Shown: positions 10,839 to 24,485 of the stretch, piece by piece
Layout: each line of letters opens with the position of its first letter
Position numbering within the stretch: the first letter of the stretch is position 1
Source of the DNA: Caprimulgus europaeus
Lineage: Eukaryota > Chordata > Aves > Caprimulgiformes > Caprimulgidae
Assembly (NCBI GenBank): GCA_907165065.1
Contig: OU015525.1
Coordinates: 48,285,037 to 48,349,036, forward strand
DNA: 64,000 nt
Direction: 5' to 3'
The notes under the pieces: model-generated
The model's database searches: none
Seen by the model: only the letters and a program-made list of their open reading frames with translations
Told to the model about the DNA's origin: nothing
Made by a program: the position numbers and the translations under genes

Positions 10839-13793
10839 GTAACTCATAGAAAAATGAGAAAGATTCCAAAAATGGCAGAGAAAAGTGGGTGGTTTCTTGC
10901 TCCTTGGTGATAGGAAAGGAGGGTAAGCCAGATAGTACAGTTGTTTAATTCTGTTATGACTTCTGTTTGAGAAATGTGCTAAACTTACTTTGTGCTGTTA
11001 CATATTTATTTTACATGTTAATGTTCTTAATGATTACCTATAACTTTGGTCAAACCATTTCTTAGCAGTTCCTTTCACTAAAATGTTTTTGATCTTTGAC
11101 TATGCTTTTTCTTCCACATCAATCCCTAGTTAGATTCTCTATTATTAAATCATATTCCAGTGATGCTGTTAAAAGAAGGCTGTCATCACACAGTTAACTA
11201 TTATGAAAAGTGGGAAATGAAGAATTAATATTACAGGTGCCTTATGACTAACTCGGCCAAAACTGTGGTTTTGCCTTGAGAAAACTTCTGATATTTCAGA
11301 TTTTTCTGAAACTCCAGTTCCCATTGCTATTTCTTTTCCTACCCTTCAAATATCCAAAATTAGTTAAAGTGGCTGCAGTTTGTAAAGGCTTACAATGGTG
11401 AATGTGCAAGAGTATAAAGAGTATATGATTTTATTTTTATCATGAGAAGTAGAAATACCTTCCTCATGTTAAGATTACCCTGTGTTCAAAAAGGTCTGTG
11501 CTTCAGAGAATGATGATGCTTCTACTGATCGTACAAGTGACCAGTAGAATTAACAAAGAAATTTTTTTTGTGCAAGGAACACTGAAGTTTGACCAATTGA
11601 AAATACTTAAGTGTCTGTTCCTGCAAAGTCCCTAGCTTTCTTTCTAAGTTGTTTGGGGTTTTTTTGACTTTTGTTGTTTCCCTCTGATGTAATAATACAC
11701 TTGTGCAAAAAGTATTTTTGGTGTAGAGGTAATGTTTCAGGAAGCTATATTGCTACACACAGCCACATTTTTTTCTTAAATAAATAGCAATAAAACCGAT
11801 CAAATAAATATGTTTGCATTTCATATATTGCCAAATACTCTGTCATCAAAAATGGAATGTCTAAGAATGTTTTCCAACTACTAATAAAATGTTTGTTGTG
11901 GGGGAAAGAGACATAATCTGATGTCTAAACATCTAATGGAAAGTAACAGTAAGCATTTGGATCTGGAGGCGCTGCCTTGTAATGGTGCTGTGAGCTGAGG
12001 AAAGAGGAATGGTGGAAGGGAGGGCAGGAAGAGCCTGAAGAGGAGGTAAAATAGGTTTAGTAGTGTGACATTCAGCCCCTGGTGGGGCTGAAAAACTAGG
12101 TGGGCCCAAGAAAAGCAAAAAGCCCAAATCAGGCTCCCATAAGTTTTATTTTCTGAAAAGGACAGTTTAATCAAGTGGATCATAAATAGTCTTTTAAATA
12201 AGGAATGTTTATAAGACACCATGAATTAGTCTTAAAATATTGGACTGCCATGAATACCAGTAAGAGGAGGCATTTAGGCTGCTGTGAACCTGAAAGCCGT
12301 AAGTTTCAGAGAGAGATGCTCCTTTAGCTAAACAGAGGGTAGCATGGTAGCAAGGTACTCGCCCTCTGCCAGGTAAGACATGGTAGGTCACCTCTAGCTT
12401 CAAGTATCGTAAGCAGAGATTTAAGAAGCCTGTTTTCTTTGGCAGAGATGAACTAAAACTAAACCAGGTCAAGTCTCTCAAGCTTAGCATATAGTTTCTG
12501 CAACAGTGCCTAGAGTAGACTATGTTAAAATAAGGCAAGTTTATAATAATAATTCAGATATTTTTCTTTGCCTTCTGTGATTTACTGTTTAGAAGCTTCC
12601 TGGATTGGAGATGTGTTCAGTAGCCCTGGATTATTCCTTGTTCCATCAATTTATACAGTATCGTCTTGATTGATGCCTTTCCCCCGGGATTCCTCTGTTG
12701 AGGAGTGCCCAGCTTGAGTGTACTGCAGACTTCTAGTAGCATCTTTTATATGATTCTGTTTAATTCTATGGAGATATTCACCAGACTGTGATATCATTGG
12801 ATCATTAAAATAGTTTTTCCACCTTCTGTCCCAGTAAGAATGTAATTTACCAAGCTTAAAACAAAAGAATTTACTAATGGGTGGTTGGCTCAGCAGAACA
12901 TCCTGGCTACTTTTTTACATTCTTGGGATTTTTCTGTGCTTTTCTCTAGCAAAAACTGTAAGTGAGGAATGACAGGCTGTATCACTGCAGCTTTGTACCT
13001 ATCAAATAATTGATAATAACTTGGAGAATGTTGTTTTCCGCTTATTTTTTTAAAAGGATGGGGGAGATATCTATTAAACTGTACTCATAACTGTTCTGGA
13101 TTGAATTCCCACATGTATAAATAAATTGTCTTTCAGGGAGAGAGCTTTTGATAAGAGCAGGTCAGAGTTCTGACAGACATTTGAGGAGAGGGGGTTGAGT
13201 GTAAAGCACTTTTTCCATAAGAGGAAGACTAACACTTAAAAAAATTACTAACAGGTAGAACATCACTTCTCTGCTAATGAGGTCAGTAACATGACTGAAA
13301 TAGTGATTAGTTTTTTATTAGGTGGGTATTTTTTCCATGTTTTTGTTAAGAAATGCACCTCTTAGTGCCTAAGATTGAGAGAGAGAGTCAGGGTTTCTGT
13401 GTTTTTTATATAAAACATCAAGTGTTCTGAATGCCACGTTTGCTTAATGTTGCTTGTACAGCGATCAGAAATGGAGGTGACAGTCTGAGTTGGGCAAGAT
13501 ATTTGCTGAATAAGGTTAGCAAATAGAATAGTAGGATTTTTTTTTTTTTATCACCTTCTAGAATGAAATTTTAGCATATCAATCAGCTGCAACACCTTTG
13601 GGAGCAGAATAACAATTAAACAGTGTTTGTGAAGCTGTTGCCATTGCCCTTTTGGCTGCTTAGAGGAACTGACCTACTGCCATTTCATCTCAGAAGAGCT
13701 GTCAGCCATTAGTGGGCATAGGTATGCCAATTCACTTCTTCAGCTGAGAGAAACTGAGCATCTGACAGCAACTGAGGGTGTTCTAGTTATGAG

Positions 13794-13808
13794 AAAAAAA
13801 AAAAAAAA
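13794..13808. repeat. Poly(A) tract, 15 A
   Basis: Fifteen A on the + strand. No polyadenylation signal or duplicated flank suggests a processed pseudogene. Confidence 0.95.
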
Positions 13809-15691
13809 GGAAAATTGTAAATTATTTTAGAACTTTGTAAGGCTATGTTTTTCTTTGCATCCTAGAAGAATAATGATTAAGTAAATTAAGGTTATCTGAA
13901 ATTCTTTCAAAATGTTTTTTACTGGAAAGTGTAATTTTCTCAAAGTAGAAACTAAACAGAAATGAAAAATAGAGCCTCTTGTTTATTTCAGTAAAAAATG
14001 TAATAAAAATAAAAATTACATTATTTAACCTCTGGATTTGCTTTTTAAAGAACTGCCTGTTTCAAAGCAGTATATGATGTGTATCTTAAATTCGGTGTCC
14101 TGGTAAAAACAGAAAAAAATTAGAATGTCTGACTTCCGTTCAGAAGAGTAACTGTGGTTTTTACTAGCTGTAACAAAGGCCCTTTAAATTTATGCTGATA
14201 TATTGGAGATGCATTATAGATTACTATAGACTTTAAGAGTGAGAAGGCAAATGATAATATATTACTTAATTTATTTGACAAATGTACTTTGTTTAATTAG
14301 CTACAGTACTTCATAGACTATTAGCAAATGTTTTGTGGTCTGTCCTATAAAGAATGATTTCTCATAAAGAGCCCTTGCAACAGTGATAGATTAAATTTTC
14401 ATTTGAGATTAAGAGACCTCAGAATTTTGTGAGCAAAGTCTGCCTATGCAGTTTGTTGAAGCACGAATTGCAGAGTCTGATAGAGAAATCAGTTTTGTCT
14501 GTCCTTTGTTGAACTTGTGGGGGTTTTATTTTAATTCTACTAAGTCACATTTTCTAATCAAAACTGTACTGTCGTTTGTTGGAACTGTTAGATAAAGATT
14601 GCATTCCTTTTTAATTAAATTCTTGAATGTAAGAAAAAGGCAACGTTCAGTCACAGATTAAATAATCTCCAAAGCAGATCTGATCAAACATTTTAAAGCT
14701 TTCAGAAAGTAATATAAGCCCTCTCACTCTATTTTTCCTTTCTTTTATGCGTTTGTTGTTTGGAGAAATCTTGTGTTTGTAGCAAAGTATATCCTTTGAA
14801 AGTAATTTTTCTTGGAGAAGTAGTCCTCAAGAAGTTTATTTTTATTAACTGTACAGTTAAGACATGCAGGAATATGAATTTAAGATTACTGAATCTCTGC
14901 TGAAGAAGTTCAAACACTTTGTTCAGTTAAAAAAAAAAAAGTCCAGCCACTGCCTGAGCACATGGCAACTGTTTTGATGACAACTTCTAACCTGAAAATT
15001 TCTATTAAACAGCCTGTCCTAGTGGGTACTATACTGAAACAGTAAAGGCTCACTCTTGAGTATAAAACAGCATTTAAGAAGATACAAAACATCATGCCTT
15101 CTATGTGTGTAATACAAATGGATAGGAGAAAGTGACATATGCACTTGTTTTTCATTGATATAGTGACAAGATGGGAGCACAGGTTTATGCATGCTTCATA
15201 CTTTTTTGCCTGACAGTAGAAATGCCAGTATAAATTTGACTCCTCTCTTGCTTAAATTGCAAAACGTCAGTCAGTACTTGCAGTGGTTTATGGAAATGAG
15301 GGTAATGTCAGCTTGCTTCAGTGTTACGCTTTTCATGCTTTAAGCAAATAAGACCACTTTCATAGCTCAATTTTGGTCTGAAAATTTTGAGATATTTTGA
15401 ATTTGAGTAATAACACATTGTAACATCTTTCCCACATGGTATTGAACTTGACATGGATGTTTCCACTGAGGCACATGTAGAATTGTAGAAACCCAAAATG
15501 ATTGTCTCTGGGTGCCCTTGGGCATTAATAGTACCGTAGTGGATGGTGCTGCTCTCCCGCCTCTCCTCAGGTACCTGCTGTTCCTCTTACAGGTACTAAG
15601 TTAAAAAAAAAAAAACAAACTATTTTTTGTAGTATTTTAGCTTGGGAGTTAGTAGATTATGGTTGTGGAGTAATTTTACCCCCAATTTAGT

Positions 15692-16104
15692 TGCAGGAGA
15701 ACAAGATGATTAAAGGCCTGGAGCATCTCCCATATGAGGAGAGGCTGAGAGAGCTGGGACTCTTCAGCCTGGGGAAGAGAAGACTGAGAGGGGATCTTAT
15801 CAATGTCTATAAATACCTGAGGTGCAGGGGGCAAATAGATGGGGCTGGGTTTTTTTCAGTAGTACCCAGTGACAGGACAATGGACAAAAACTGGAACACC
15901 AGAAGTTCCATATAAACTTAAGGAAAAACGTCTTTACTGTGAGGGTGACAGAGCACTGGAACAGGCTGCCCTGACGTTGTGAAGTCTCCATCTCTGGAGA
16001 TGTTCAAAACCCGCCTGGACACCTTCCTGTGCAACCTGTTGTAGGGAACCTGCTTTGGCAGGGGGGTTGGACTAGGTGATCTCCTTCCAACCCCTATGAT
16101 TTTC
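15692..16104 (+). mobile_element. CR1 LINE, 5'-truncated 3' end
   Basis: The sequence matches the end of CR1 ORF2 and the 3' UTR in sense orientation. The start encodes the C-terminal ORF2 stretch ([19 protein letters not shown]) seen in many avian CR1 copies. It continues through the conserved CACTGGAACAGGCTGCC block and ends with the GGGGGGTTGGACTAGGTGATCTCC region and a decayed CCTATGATTT tail. Small indels break the frame, for example after DLINVYKYLRCRGQIDGAGFF. The truncated 5' end is normal for CR1. No target duplication is evident, and the exact 3' border is blurred by mutation of the tail. Confidence 0.95.
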
Positions 16105-17939
16105 CATGCTCTGTTAAACCGTGGTGGGTGGTGACACATGAGTAAGGGAGAAGTTTTGTATTGGTCTAAGGGGACTTATGAAGGCTTTGTAAATTGTGTA
16201 TGGAGATTAATCAAGGAAGTTGTAAAGAGATTTCAAATCATGATTTGCATCTTAACCCTATGCACACGAGTCATGAAATGTAGGAGAAAGACAGAGACAA
16301 GGTGTGTAGGAGGGAGTTTGAAAAAGAAATGTTAGGGTCAGTAGGCCAATATTCCTGACTGCTGCAGTTAGTGGAGAGGGAGACACTTCCTTTTGCCCTC
16401 CAAGGTAACTTCAGGTCTCAGTTTCTCTTGCAGTGTTGTGTCAGTGAGGTTGGTGCCACACACTGGTTTAGACTAAGGTTGGGCCAGAGAGTTGGTAGTA
16501 TTTGTTGTTTGTAGCATTGTCAGACTGGGGGGAACAGGAACATTTGCCTGGGTGAAGCTGAAAAGGAGTTGAAAGCAGGCAGGTACAGAAGCAGGTAAGT
16601 TACTAGTTTAAAGTTTCAAAATAGCAATGAGGTTTTTATCTTGGCTTTTTGCTAGTTGTAATTACAAATCTAGTGTGATTATCCTTGAACATCTCCTATG
16701 GAGCTGCTGTTTTTCCAGGGGTTTAAGAGAAAGTCTAGAAAGAGGCTGGTTTCCTCTGCCTAAAATTAGCATTGTGAATACCCTCTAGAGGTACTACAGT
16801 TTGTGTTCTGTCTATATAAACATTTTAAAGAGGGCGTGCAAAAGAAATCTAGACAAGAATAGAAAGGGCTTTCATGTTGCAAAGTTTTGCTAGGTTTTGT
16901 CAGGATAGTTATGCAGCTAATTCTTTTGTATGTTGAACAGTTCAAGTTAACATTTTTAAGATCCTTTTGAAAGACCAGTTCAGGTGCTAATCAGCTAGGT
17001 GCAGGTGCTTCTCTGTGAATATACGAGGTGAAAAATAGCGCAAAAGAGAACCACCACTTAAAATGCTGTGAGGAGGGTTATATAGTGTGCTGCAATCTTT
17101 CAGATATTATATATTCAGGAAACTTCTGTCTGTTTTATGAAGGTGGGTGGCTTTTGCTTGACGTGTGATGTGCTTACCTGATAAACAGCAAACTGAACTC
17201 CTTTGCTACCTTTCCTGTGGGAGGAAGGGTGATCTCTTAATTGAGGTCCTAGATAAGGTGGAAGATAACGTGTTCTGTCTGAGTTTGCCATAGGTTTCTT
17301 AAGAAACCTTCAACAATACAGAAAACTCTTATGCCCTAATTTCCTTTCTAGAAAGCAGAGTTGATGCCAGGTCCTACTTTGCAGGTTTCCTCTCGTATTT
17401 GAATCCCATACTAACAGGGTCATATCATCTTAGGTTCAACAGAAGTTTGGGGTTTTTTTTTCATGTTTGGTGTGCTTTGAGACCCTTCCTTACAAAGGCA
17501 AGAGAACATTCCTCACAGAAAGATTAAATACTGTTTTTTCCATTTCTTCTTAGTATCTCTGAAAACCTGGGTCATTATGAATTAAATCCTGAAATAGAAT
17601 TCCTCAAGATTTATGCTCTGTTTTCATTCCTTACAAACTTCTTATAACCAATTTATTTATCTTCTCAAAATGTATTATCTAGTCAGACAAAATTATTTAT
17701 TGTAAATTATAATGGCCACTGTATACACACTCAGAAGCCGTGGTTGCAAAGTGGACAGGTGGTGCATAAAATTTGAACTGTACAAATACTTCTTATTTAT
17801 CCCAGTTCAAGAACTGTCTGTAACTGGTGTGTGAGTATGAATATTTAGTTTGCTGCATTTAGAAGCCAAATCTGTTCACTGTCTCAAATTTTCTGGTTTT
17901 GTGTGTTCTTTTGTATTTGACCCAATAAAGCAAAATAAC

Positions 17940-18080
17940 ATTGAAAAAAAATCACCCTCAACAAATATATTGCATATTGCTTGATTTAAAACATTTTAAA
18001 ATATTAAACTTTTAATTAAAATAATACATTAGAAACATATTAAATTAAAAAAGCTTAGGTCTAATAAATTCACAATTAGA
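17940..18080. other. Strongly AT-rich patch
   Basis: About 140 bases are dominated by A and T with repeated ATTAAA/TTTTAA/ATATTA words, between less extreme neighbours. Such sequence unwinds easily and sometimes acts as nuclear-matrix attachment DNA. That role is inference only. Confidence 0.5.
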
Positions 18081-21000
18081 CTTTCAATAAATATTATGTC
18101 AATATATGTAAGGCAGTTGTGTATAACTTGAGTATTGACATATTTAAGAGCCTAAAGAAGAGAAAAAATACAATTTATAGTTCACTAATCCTTTAAACTA
18201 GAAACACATACAAAGGTTACAGTCTTGTATTTCAGCATCCACTCCCTCCAAAGGAGTGGTGGTAGAAGATGTTTTAGTGCTGTTTATATTGAAGATATTA
18301 ATGTTGATCACAGTGGTCTAACCAAGAGTTGTTTCATGAGCTTGATATATTCTCCTTTATGTATAATAGATCTGTACTGTATGTTTACTTTTGGTGGGGG
18401 GAGTTAATGTTAATATTTAAACATTTTGCATCAGGTAGATTAAGTCCTAATAAGAGTCTGAATATTGCTGCATATAATAATTTTTACCATGTTCTATTTC
18501 CTTTTTTGTTGCCTCTCATTATCAAAAGTAAAGTAGATGAGTGGGTTTTGAGACAAATATAGAAAAAAATTATAAATTTGTTCATGTTTTCTACATGCTT
18601 GAGCTGTAAACTGTTCACTTGGATGAAGGATTGTTCTAAAGGGCCAAAGAGTGGAGCAAAGACAGTGAAAAATGCACCTTGTAGTGGTAGAGATGGTAAT
18701 TTTTGTTGTTTAACACTGCAACTGGACATTGCTACAAATGCTTCTTCTTATCAAGGATATCCCTTCTCATGACAAACTTGTTAGATTTTCTGTGCAGTAT
18801 CCAAACTATCACCCATAATTCTTTGAGTATTCTTTTTATTTGAGCTTGACAGATTCACTGTTTCTTTTTGTTCTCCCATTTATTTTGCAGTCCCTCAGGC
18901 AGAATGTTCTTTTCTTACAATTTTAATTCCAGCAGCTATATATAAGGGTATATTAAAGTAGAAGAATATTCAGAACCAATAGGCACCAATAAATAAAGTA
19001 GAGCAAGTTAGCATATGTGCATTTACTTCCTTTGCATTTCTTATCTGCACCCAAGAGCCTCAAACTACCTCTTCCTTTTACATAAATGTTGTAATATTTT
19101 ATTGCTATGATGTTCTTTTGTACCAAAAATACTTTAAAAGAAAGTGTTTACAATATAAGCTAATGTGAAAAAGGAGTCCAGTGTTACCACTAATCAGAGT
19201 GGGGGAAAAGTATTTTCTTATTACTGACCAAAAATACAAAGCATAGCTATTTGTATGTATCCTCTTGTGCTGTCCAAACAACTCTCATCATAAAGACCTT
19301 ATCTGTTGCAACAGCAATTTTGTTTGAATCGAATAAGTAATTCTGTCCTTAAATTAAAAATAAATGTTATTTGACCTCTGAGGCTGGTTTCCTATTTATC
19401 GCTTTGGATACTAGTTCCATATCTGGTTAGCTTGGTGATGTAAGGTAGAAGGCCTTTTGCTTTCTTGCCAAAAGATTTTTAATGCCCACTGTCAATGGGC
19501 ACTGAAATTCCAAATAAATCTGTACCTAGAAACCATTGCTAGGATAAATTTACTCATTAAGTTACAAAGCATGAAAAGATACTGAGGATTTACATACACA
19601 GACCTTAATGAGGTAGTAGAGTGGGGTTTTGCTTTGAGTATTGTTCTATCTTTTCCTAATACCAGCCATTTGATGCCTGGCTGGAAGCTTCCGAGAGATG
19701 TACAGCTGTTATATGATTTTTAAGATCTCTATTGTCCTTGCAAATAAGCAGCAGTACAGAAGTGCACTAGGAGTCTAGAAAATGTCTCCAGCTGATGTGG
19801 ACAAAGTGGAGATGTCATTCCTACAAAACTAGGTTTTTTGCTTGTTCAAGGAGTCTTCAGCATTTTCTGCAGGTAGTCTCTGCACTCCTCATTTTGGAAA
19901 GAAAAGTGATGAGACACGGGCAGGGTCACTAAATGGAACAATATGTCAGAAGTCTCGCACACGTTGAGTCCACAGTGGAGAAAAAGAAGGAAGACTAATT
20001 GTCCTAATTTAGAAAATGGGCACACAGCAAGAACATTTAATTCTAGGTAAGAGAATAATCCCATTAGCTGTTTGAAATGTAAGAAAGTAAAAATCACTGG
20101 GCTGTATTTTTCGCTTGTATTTGGTACCAGGATTCTTTAATATATATACACTGTTATTTTATGCACTATTTCTTGTCCCTTTAACCTGTATAAGTACTAG
20201 CATCTTGGGAGTATTGGGAAAAGAGTATTTTTTGTAAGTAAATTAGATATAAGTAACTTTTTTTCCTTTTCCAGCTTTTTTTGACTTTTCTTTCCAGATC
20301 AGCATGAGTTTAGCACAAAATGTTTGTGGTTTATTTTCTCTGCTCTGGTGCATCAATAACTTAAAGCTGTTAAATTATTTATTTTATATTTACTACTTTT
20401 GTATACAAGTGAGTATAGTTCATTATATTGTCATGCTTACTGAAGGGAAGTGTTTATTCCTTATCAAGAGCTAGATAGCTTCAGCCATGTTTTTAACTTT
20501 TTATAAAAAATAGAACTTGTGAAGTATTTCAAGTGTAATAAGAGTTAGAGGTTGGCAGACAGAAGTATGCTTTGTTCCTTCTGGCTAATAATTGCAGGGT
20601 CTGTTCTCCCACATCTTTGCTTTATATATGGAGGAGGAGGAATGAATGTAGGAAGACACTTTGAATATTAAAAGACTAAACTTCTAGTACTTTAGTGGTT
20701 GGATGGCTGACATAAACAGTATACTTTGTTCATACAATGAAGTGTAAAGTATTTTTGTGAGTCCTTATAAAACCAAACAGCAAAAAATGGGGATAGGGTT
20801 ATTCACAGATGCTTTGTTATTTTATACTGCTTTCTTCATGGCTACGTAAATAGTTTATACATTCAATACTTCGGTATTTTAAAAAGATATAATTTGGGTG
20901 AAACATCTTAGAAGTGATTCAAGCTTTCAATGACATTTAAGTTCTAAATCATCTTAAAAATTATCCCTGTGTTCAAAAGAAACCTGGGAGGCAAAATACA

Positions 21001-21120
21001 ATAAATTTCATATTTTCCTATACATGGAACTTAAAGTTGTTAGTTTGATAAATTCCTCCCTGGATGTTGAAAGCTCAGAATACAAATAGGGTTTTAAGTC
21101 TTCCCCTTTCTTTCCTTTAG

Positions 21121-21158
21121 AAGATGATGGCATACCTCTTTCCTTTTCTGGGGAACAG
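21121..21158 (+). other. Candidate micro-exon (weak), 38 nt
   Basis: The preceding sequence CCCCTTTCTTTCCTTTAG is a strong 3' splice site, and ACAG|GTGAGC at 21158/21159 is a strong 5' splice site. One frame reads two leading bases then DDGIPLSFSGEQ. I do not recognise the peptide. The interval is short enough to be chance, so transcript evidence would decide. Confidence 0.15.
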
Positions 21159-24100
21159 GTGAGCCATAGTATAAGAGGTGGCTTTCTTTAGTTGTTTTGT
21201 TCCATTCCACCTCCCCTGCATCTTACTTTCACAGCTTTGATAGTCTATAGGGTACTATGTATATTGGAAAGTTTGCTTCTAATTTCTATATACCTTTTCT
21301 ATAGTTGTCTTTTTGCAGTACTCTATTTTTCAGAGTTGTGCTTTCTTATAGATCTTTGGGTTTTTTTCTGTAGTACCAGTAAAAACTCTCGGCTTGGAAG
21401 AGCCTGCCAGACACTGTAGGAGTTTGATGATAACATCTACTTACAACTGGCATATTTGATTTTCAGAAGAATTTCAAATGTTACCTTAAAGCTGATATTA
21501 AAAACATAGACGCTGATTCTTGAAATTTGCTTAAAAAGATACTTTTAATCAAATTGAGTCCTATTTTGATTTTTTTTTTTACTTAATAGATGCACTAATG
21601 GTTGGATGTTATTATAATCCAGTACTTCCCAGAAAAATTGAAACTCTACTCCTTCTTCATTGTCATTTCCCTTAATGAATTATAGAATTGCTACAGAGGA
21701 ATGCTAAAAAAATAAATGTACTGCAAATCTGAAAAGCTATGGAGAGAAGAAAAGTAATGGAGAAAAATAACACTGCAGATATGACTAATTAAGTTAGTGA
21801 TCAGTGCTAATTCAATAAACATTTTGAAGATATGTAGTCCATACTATGATCTTCATGTTTTGCAATTAATAATTGAATCCAAAGTGTATTTCAAAGCATG
21901 TCCTAAAATTGATGTGCTTATAGAGTACTCCAGAGATAAAATTCTTTTTGCATTTATTTAGCTATGTGGAACAGATTTGTTGTAGTCCTCTGCCTCTTAA
22001 GCCTCTTAATAACAAATATTTGTGACTAAAATTATAATTGTCAGTTCAGTCTTCAATTATTCTGGTATGAACGTGATACATGTCCATCAGAGCTCAAATG
22101 CAGTATCTCAAGACCGTATCTCTGGAGCCAGTGGAACAGAGGTTGTTTGGATGGAAAGTACAGGGGAATGCTGTCAGGTGGAACCAGAGTGGAGTTCAAG
22201 TGGAATGAGTTTTCCAGATGAGGAGACATATTTCATGAGGAATTAAGATAACAACAGTTGAGAAGGACAAACTGTATTTGAGAGAACTTGTTTTCAATTA
22301 GGGTAGAAGAAAAGAACCATTTCTCAAACTTGCAGCATTTCAAGACATCTGGATGTTGCTGTGAGATGGGTATAGATGGTAGCTCTGGAAAATACACTTG
22401 TGGTATTAGCTGAAATCTTACTCCTGTTGCAGGAACATGGAACTTTTTGAGATGTTGAGCTACATGCACGGAGCTAGCAAGACAGGAGACATTGAGGCTC
22501 TTTTGCATATATGAGGAAACAGTAAAGGGAATAGACCTGAAGTGTATCATGTGTGAAATTAGACTTTTTTAGACAAAGTCTACACATAAAGAAAAGACTT
22601 CTCTGAATGCATCATTATACAAAGCAGATTTTGTTTGGTTGGTTACATGAGGAGTATAAAGAGCAATGAAGTTGGAAAGATGTCTTGGTGATGTCTGTGA
22701 AACAAAAGCTGTTCTTGGCCCTTAGAAAACAACTGGTCAGCATTTTTAGGTGAATGGCAAAAAGTAGAATATAAGTTGTAAGATGAGAAGTGTGTCATGA
22801 AAATAAGGCATCGTTACTTATGTGGAGAACCTCAATGCACTAGGTGTTACCACAAAACTGAGTACTTGCAGGTAGGATATTAAATTGTAGAAGTGAGCAC
22901 TAAACCTGAATGCTCAGCATGGTAGTATAAGAAGGTTCATACTGCATAGCTGAGTCTGTAGAAATTCAAGTCTGGTCATTCAAAATACCAGCAGTAGGGG
23001 GATTACTCACTAATCATCTCATCTGATGAAATAGGAGGTGTGATGTGGTTACGTTCTTGAAGAACTAGCTACTCATTAGGAGAGAAAGTAATTTCAATTA
23101 GCTTTAAATCACTCAGACATCTAATTGTGTGGTACTTTTTTGAGGAGCCACTGGCCATAAATTGAGCACTTTTGGAGGAGAACTGTATAAGTTACTGTAA
23201 TGTTAGCAGGCTACAGAAGACTCCATGTGACACTGCCTACAGCAGCACTTCACAGGTCCCCATGTTGTGGACTGCAGGGTGGGAGGAAGTTATATTCTGG
23301 CTGGGGAGGAAACCATCCACCACTTCCTTTCTGAGGCTGCAGCAAATGTGTCCTTTACTGAATTTGCCCCATGTGCTTTGGTTAGGGTTCCTTACAACAG
23401 GATGCTACCTACTTAAAATACTGCCACAGTTCCAAATACTGTCATACAAATAATAGAAGGTACACATCACTTTTTTTTTTCTCCCAAGCACTTAAAGCAG
23501 ATCAGCTATTAAACAGAACATGATCCATGTCTTTTGTCCTTTTGTCTCCTCTGATCCTTTGCTGCTTTGACAGTGCTGCTTCTTTACAAATTGATGCTTC
23601 TTAGGAAAACAACTTGAGTATCACTGTAGATACTCTCTGAAGTGCTCATGTCACCTCTGTCTCTGCCATCCTAATGTCTTATTGCTGAGACAATCACCAA
23701 CAGCTATAGGAGAGTGTGGTAGCAGGAAACTTAAATTTAGTGAATGAGATAAAAATCTGTATGGAAAACATTAGGGTTCGTTTTTCCAAAGCAGTAATCC
23801 TTTCCAATAAAAGCCATGTTTAGCTCTTCCCCCCCATTAAGCACAGTGCTGTTGAAGTGTGGGAGAGCAGCCACTAACTTCACTTTGTAAAACTTTACAA
23901 AGTTTTAGCCTGGATCCAGCCTGGTTGCCCACTATCCTGGCAAGAAGACTGAATTGTTCTTTGGCTTTTTAAAACGCAGCTGGCCTAACAAGTACAATAT
24001 GATAGGATCAATAGACAAGGTGATTCAGAAAAGGTAGGAGAGTCCAAATGGAGAGGTAAATTATCAAGCCATTTTCTCTAAAGACTCTTGTCTGGGAATG

Positions 24101-24452
24101 GAAACCCAGGAAGAGAGTGTGATATACTGTATGGGTTTCTCTGTGTTGTACAGAAGCAGGCAATTCTTGTTTCTGTTACATGCTACCAGACCAGATGTGG
24201 GATAGTATCTTTATTGCTGTATTTCTTACTGGTGGTCTCATGAAAGCTTTAATTTTTTCTTTGTCGTGCATAATGTCAGACAATGTTAGCACATTGCTCC
24301 ATCATTACTTTCTTGCCCTGGAACCTCAATGCTGATTTTTGCAATATGTAGCACAATCTTTATTCTCTTCATTGAGGCATCAGGACATGTGGAGAGGTAC
24401 ATTTCACATGAATGTGGAAGCTGTGGTTACCAGACCACCAGGCACAGCGAGA

Positions 24453-24485
24453 TTTTTTTTTTTTATTATTATTATTATTATTTTT
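24453..24485. repeat. Poly(T) followed by (ATT)n
   Basis: Twelve T (24453-24464) run into about five ATT units and a further short T run. It is a simple trinucleotide microsatellite seeded by a homopolymer. Confidence 0.95.

Larger units (their letters stand above)
4774..15691. other. Non-coding AT-rich DNA with simple repeats
   Basis: No recognisable gene and no CR1-like or LTR-like sequence was found in these 11 kb. The block holds several microsatellites and homopolymer tracts, annotated individually. One interval (10726-10838) has splice-like borders and an open frame and is listed as a weak exon candidate. A second splice-bounded interval (about 9415-9507) has stops in all three frames. 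Confidence 0.65.

Noticed and set aside
15560-15602. Duplicated CAGGTACT-like splice sites around 22 bases
   Set aside because: The two CAGGTAC words look like a short direct repeat. An exon of this size with GTAC donors is not credible.
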